Shown here piece by piece: positions 57,720-59,238 of a DNA stretch of 59,238 nt. The stretch covers positions 1 through 59,238 of the forward strand of contig JBBDYG010000128.1 of assembly GCA_040901765.1 (NCBI GenBank), in the 5' to 3' direction. The notes beneath the pieces are model-generated. The model was given only the letters and a program-made list of their open reading frames with translations. It searched no databases and was not told the DNA's origin. A program made the translations under genes and the position numbers. Each line of letters begins with the position of its first letter. Position 1 is the stretch's first letter. The DNA comes from JBBDYG01 sp040901765. GTDB taxonomy: Bacteria > Planctomycetota > Planctomycetia > Pirellulales > Lacipirellulaceae.

Positions 57720-57953
57720 CTACGCCAACAAGTGCCGGGCAGAATCCGGCCCTTCAATCGGCAAGGCCATCGCGATGCGGCCTTTAACGGCGCCGAAGCC
57801 ACCGAAGGCGCTGATTTCCAGCCACAGAAACAGGCAGCCCAATAGGATTGCCACCAGCGCGATCGCCAGCAGCACGGTGTAGATCGTGGCCCGCGGCCGT
57901 TGAACGAGAACGCCGCGCGGAGCGCTAGCTAAGCTTGAGTCGGGTTGCGACAC
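57720..57953 (-). CDS. Small single-pass membrane protein
   Basis: This 77-aa protein has one membrane helix (about 24-46, TIYTVLLAIALVAILLGCLF) between a Ser/Pro/Arg N-terminus and a short Gly/Ala C-terminal part ('ISAFGGFGAVKGRIAMALPI'). Its start overlaps the end of the preceding coiled-coil gene by 29 bp, so translation is coupled and the two products probably work together at the membrane. No family recognised. Confidence 0.65.
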   Translation of the reverse strand: MSQPDSSLASAPRGVLVQRPRATIYTVLLAIALVAILLGCLFLWLEISAFGGFGAVKGRIAMALPIEGPDSARHLLA

Positions 57954-58764
57954 GGTCGCCCTCCTGTATCGGTCCCTGTTGATAATTCGTATTCACCCGG
58001 CCGACGGATCGATCGGGGTCGGTCCTGAGAATGTCGATGCGGCCCAAATAGCGATCGCCGCGGTAGATCTCCACGGTGTGACCCGGTTTGAGGCCGTCAT
58101 CGGCGCCGATGGTGATTTCCACGAGCATCGTCCCTTCGCGCCGCTGAACCTTGCTCACGAAGCCGTCGATCTTGGGCTTTACGTCGCCGGCGCGGGTGGT
58201 TGGGTCAAGCCCTTCTTCGCGCATGACGGTCGTCATGTCGGCGACTTGCTGCGTGAGATCCTGATTCCGCTCGGCGGTCGTCTCCAGTTGATTGCGGATC
58301 TGATGTGCCTCTTCGGTGGCGGAGACGGTTGCGGCAAAGGATGCGTCGCGATCCGTCTGAGCGGTCCGGATCTCACCGCGGAGGCCGGTCACTTCCGTTG
58401 CAAACTGCTGGTTGATCTGTTGGGTGGCGGCCACGGAGGCCGTCGCATCGCGCCGCTCCTGGCGAAGTTCCTCCAGCTCGCTCTGGGAGTTGGCAATCCG
58501 TCCGGTGAGCGCCACGCGCTCCGTCTCAAGCTTCCGCACCTGCTGCTGGGCCGATTCGATCTCACCGCGCAACTGGCTTTCGAGCCGGTCGTGCTCGGCA
58601 ACATTCGCCGCCAGCTTCCCTTCCGCCTCGGTGAGATCCTGTTGAAGCTCGTCGGCAGTCGTGTGCCAGTTTTGATGCGTTGAATACACGGCCATCGCGA
58701 ACGACATGAACACGATGCTCATCACTAGGATGGCGACGACCAAGGCTTTCCCGAGCAGATTCAT
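57925..58764 (-). CDS. Membrane-anchored coiled-coil protein
   Basis: This 279-aa protein has one N-terminal membrane helix (about 7-28, ALVVAILVMSIVFMSFAMAV), a long coiled coil from about 35 to 175 ('LQQDLTEAEGKLAANVAEHD', 'RKLETERVALTGRIANSQSE'), and a compact beta-rich C-terminal domain (about 195-279: 'DGFVSKVQRREGTMLVEITI', 'GLKPGHTVEIYRGDRYLGRI'). The shape recalls MreC-like or secretion-associated scaffold proteins, but no direct homology is claimed. It is expressed from the strong promoter at 58994-59023. Confidence 0.75.
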   Translation of the reverse strand: MNLLGKALVVAILVMSIVFMSFAMAVYSTHQNWHTTADELQQDLTEAEGKLAANVAEHDRLESQLRGEIESAQQQVRKLETERVALTGRIANSQSELEELRQERRDATASVAATQQINQQFATEVTGLRGEIRTAQTDRDASFAATVSATEEAHQIRNQLETTAERNQDLTQQVADMTTVMREEGLDPTTRAGDVKPKIDGFVSKVQRREGTMLVEITIGADDGLKPGHTVEIYRGDRYLGRIDILRTDPDRSVGRVNTNYQQGPIQEGDRVATRLKLS

Positions 58765-58993
58765 CGATTCGCTTCCCCGGTCCCGCCGCCGAAGGGCGGC
58801 ATGGACGATACGTTGACCTCTTCAGCGCCGACGGATGTCGGCGCAGCGCCGTTGTTTATTGTTCCGCTGTGCCGTTGAAACTACTCCGACGGCACTGGCT
58901 CTTCGAATTAAGCCGAGACAAGCGATCCATGCGGCGGTCGCACCCCGCAGAGGGGCTAACCACCGTCTAAATTATTCGAGCGGAAGTCCTTGC

Positions 58994-59023
58994 AGTATAG
59001 TCAGTGGCGAACAAGTGTGTCAA
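58994..59023 (-). promoter_or_regulatory. Strong vegetative-type promoter for the coiled-coil operon
   Basis: On the minus strand TTGACA (59023-59018) and TATACT (58999-58994) are spaced by 18 bp. The first gene downstream starts at 58764, giving an untranslated leader of about 220 nt with a CCCC-GCAGA-GGGG hairpin near 58954. The stretch 58765-59238 contains no other gene I can support. Confidence 0.7.
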
Positions 59024-59174
59024 TTTATCGGAACTGCGTAAACCTAGTAAACTCAAGGGTTTCCGGTGCGGATTGTGCCGAGCGGTCGGCCGAAGCAGGG
59101 AGGGCGACGGGTCCACGGGGGGCCGGTGATGGCCGAGATTCACTAGCCGATCGCCTCATGGAACGGCGTTTTTT

Positions 59175-59238
59175 CATCCCCGTGGGATGACAGCCATTAG
59201 CCTCTATGAAGGCTCGTTGCGAGTCAACCTATTCATCG
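59175..59238. repeat. Palindrome array fragment (CATCCC...TTAGCC phrase)
   Basis: CATCCC-CGT-GGGATG followed by ACAGCCATTAGCC (59175-59202) repeats the phrase at 38389-38416 with a different loop and two changes. The array continues off the right edge. Confidence 0.6.

Overview
The window looks like chromosomal DNA of a GC-rich planctomycete, probably close to the Pirellulales. The evidence is a Tat-exported Gfo/Idh/MocA oxidoreductase, a large FGly-type arylsulfatase, a DUF1570-like HExxH protein, a very short PheT, several secreted proteins of planctomycete type, and intergenic DNA packed with palindromic repeats. This assignment comes from protein character only and was not checked by search.

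Layout. Positions 1-1992 are the edge of an integrated element: an excisionase-like HTH gene, a putative zinc-ribbon protein and a tyrosine integrase lie against a tRNA-Lys(CTT) gene, and the element continues off the left end. Positions 2.1-5.7 kb hold secreted or exported proteins and a tRNA-Leu(TAG). Positions 5.87-10.66 kb are a GntR/YtrA-type regulator with an ABC ATPase and a very large ABC permease, behind a promoter whose -10 lies inside a palindromic operator. From 12.8 to 17.5 kb, infC is followed closely by a RhaT-like permease, an oxidoreductase, an amidohydrolase and an M20 peptidase. An 800-aa sulfatase, an outer-membrane porin, a GT2 glycosyltransferase and an ATP-grasp protein follow.

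Positions 24.2-26.74 kb (minus strand) are the most interesting locus: a fused DUF6065-like/HExxH peptide-hydroxylase-type protein, and immediately upstream a 59-codon ORF with a good ribosome binding site, ending just before a Rho-independent terminator. This is a candidate RiPP precursor with its modifying enzyme. Divergent from it is the translation block rpmI-rplT-pheS-pheT. pheS carries an in-frame palindromic insertion, and pheT lacks the N-terminal tRNA-binding domain.

From 31 to 59 kb come housekeeping and planctomycete-type genes: a 2-hydroxyacid dehydrogenase, coiled-coil and TPR proteins, a TPR-AAA+ ATPase, phosphofructokinase, a PQQ beta-propeller, a 1327-aa protein of unknown function, a PD-(D/E)XK-like repeat protein, CBS, DUF4404 and ExeA-like proteins, rsmE, an XRE-Fic toxin-antitoxin-like pair with its own operator, a divergent MnmE-like GTPase next to coaX, tRNA-Leu(GAG), and a coiled-coil membrane operon behind a strong promoter.

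Running through everything are many unrelated families of REPIN-like elements: two inverted copies of a short hairpin, often with a TCC/GGA loop. They sit at gene ends and in three cases supply the stop codon of the adjacent gene. One repeat family carries a relic of a GxxExxY gene. No rRNA, CRISPR array or complete insertion sequence was seen.
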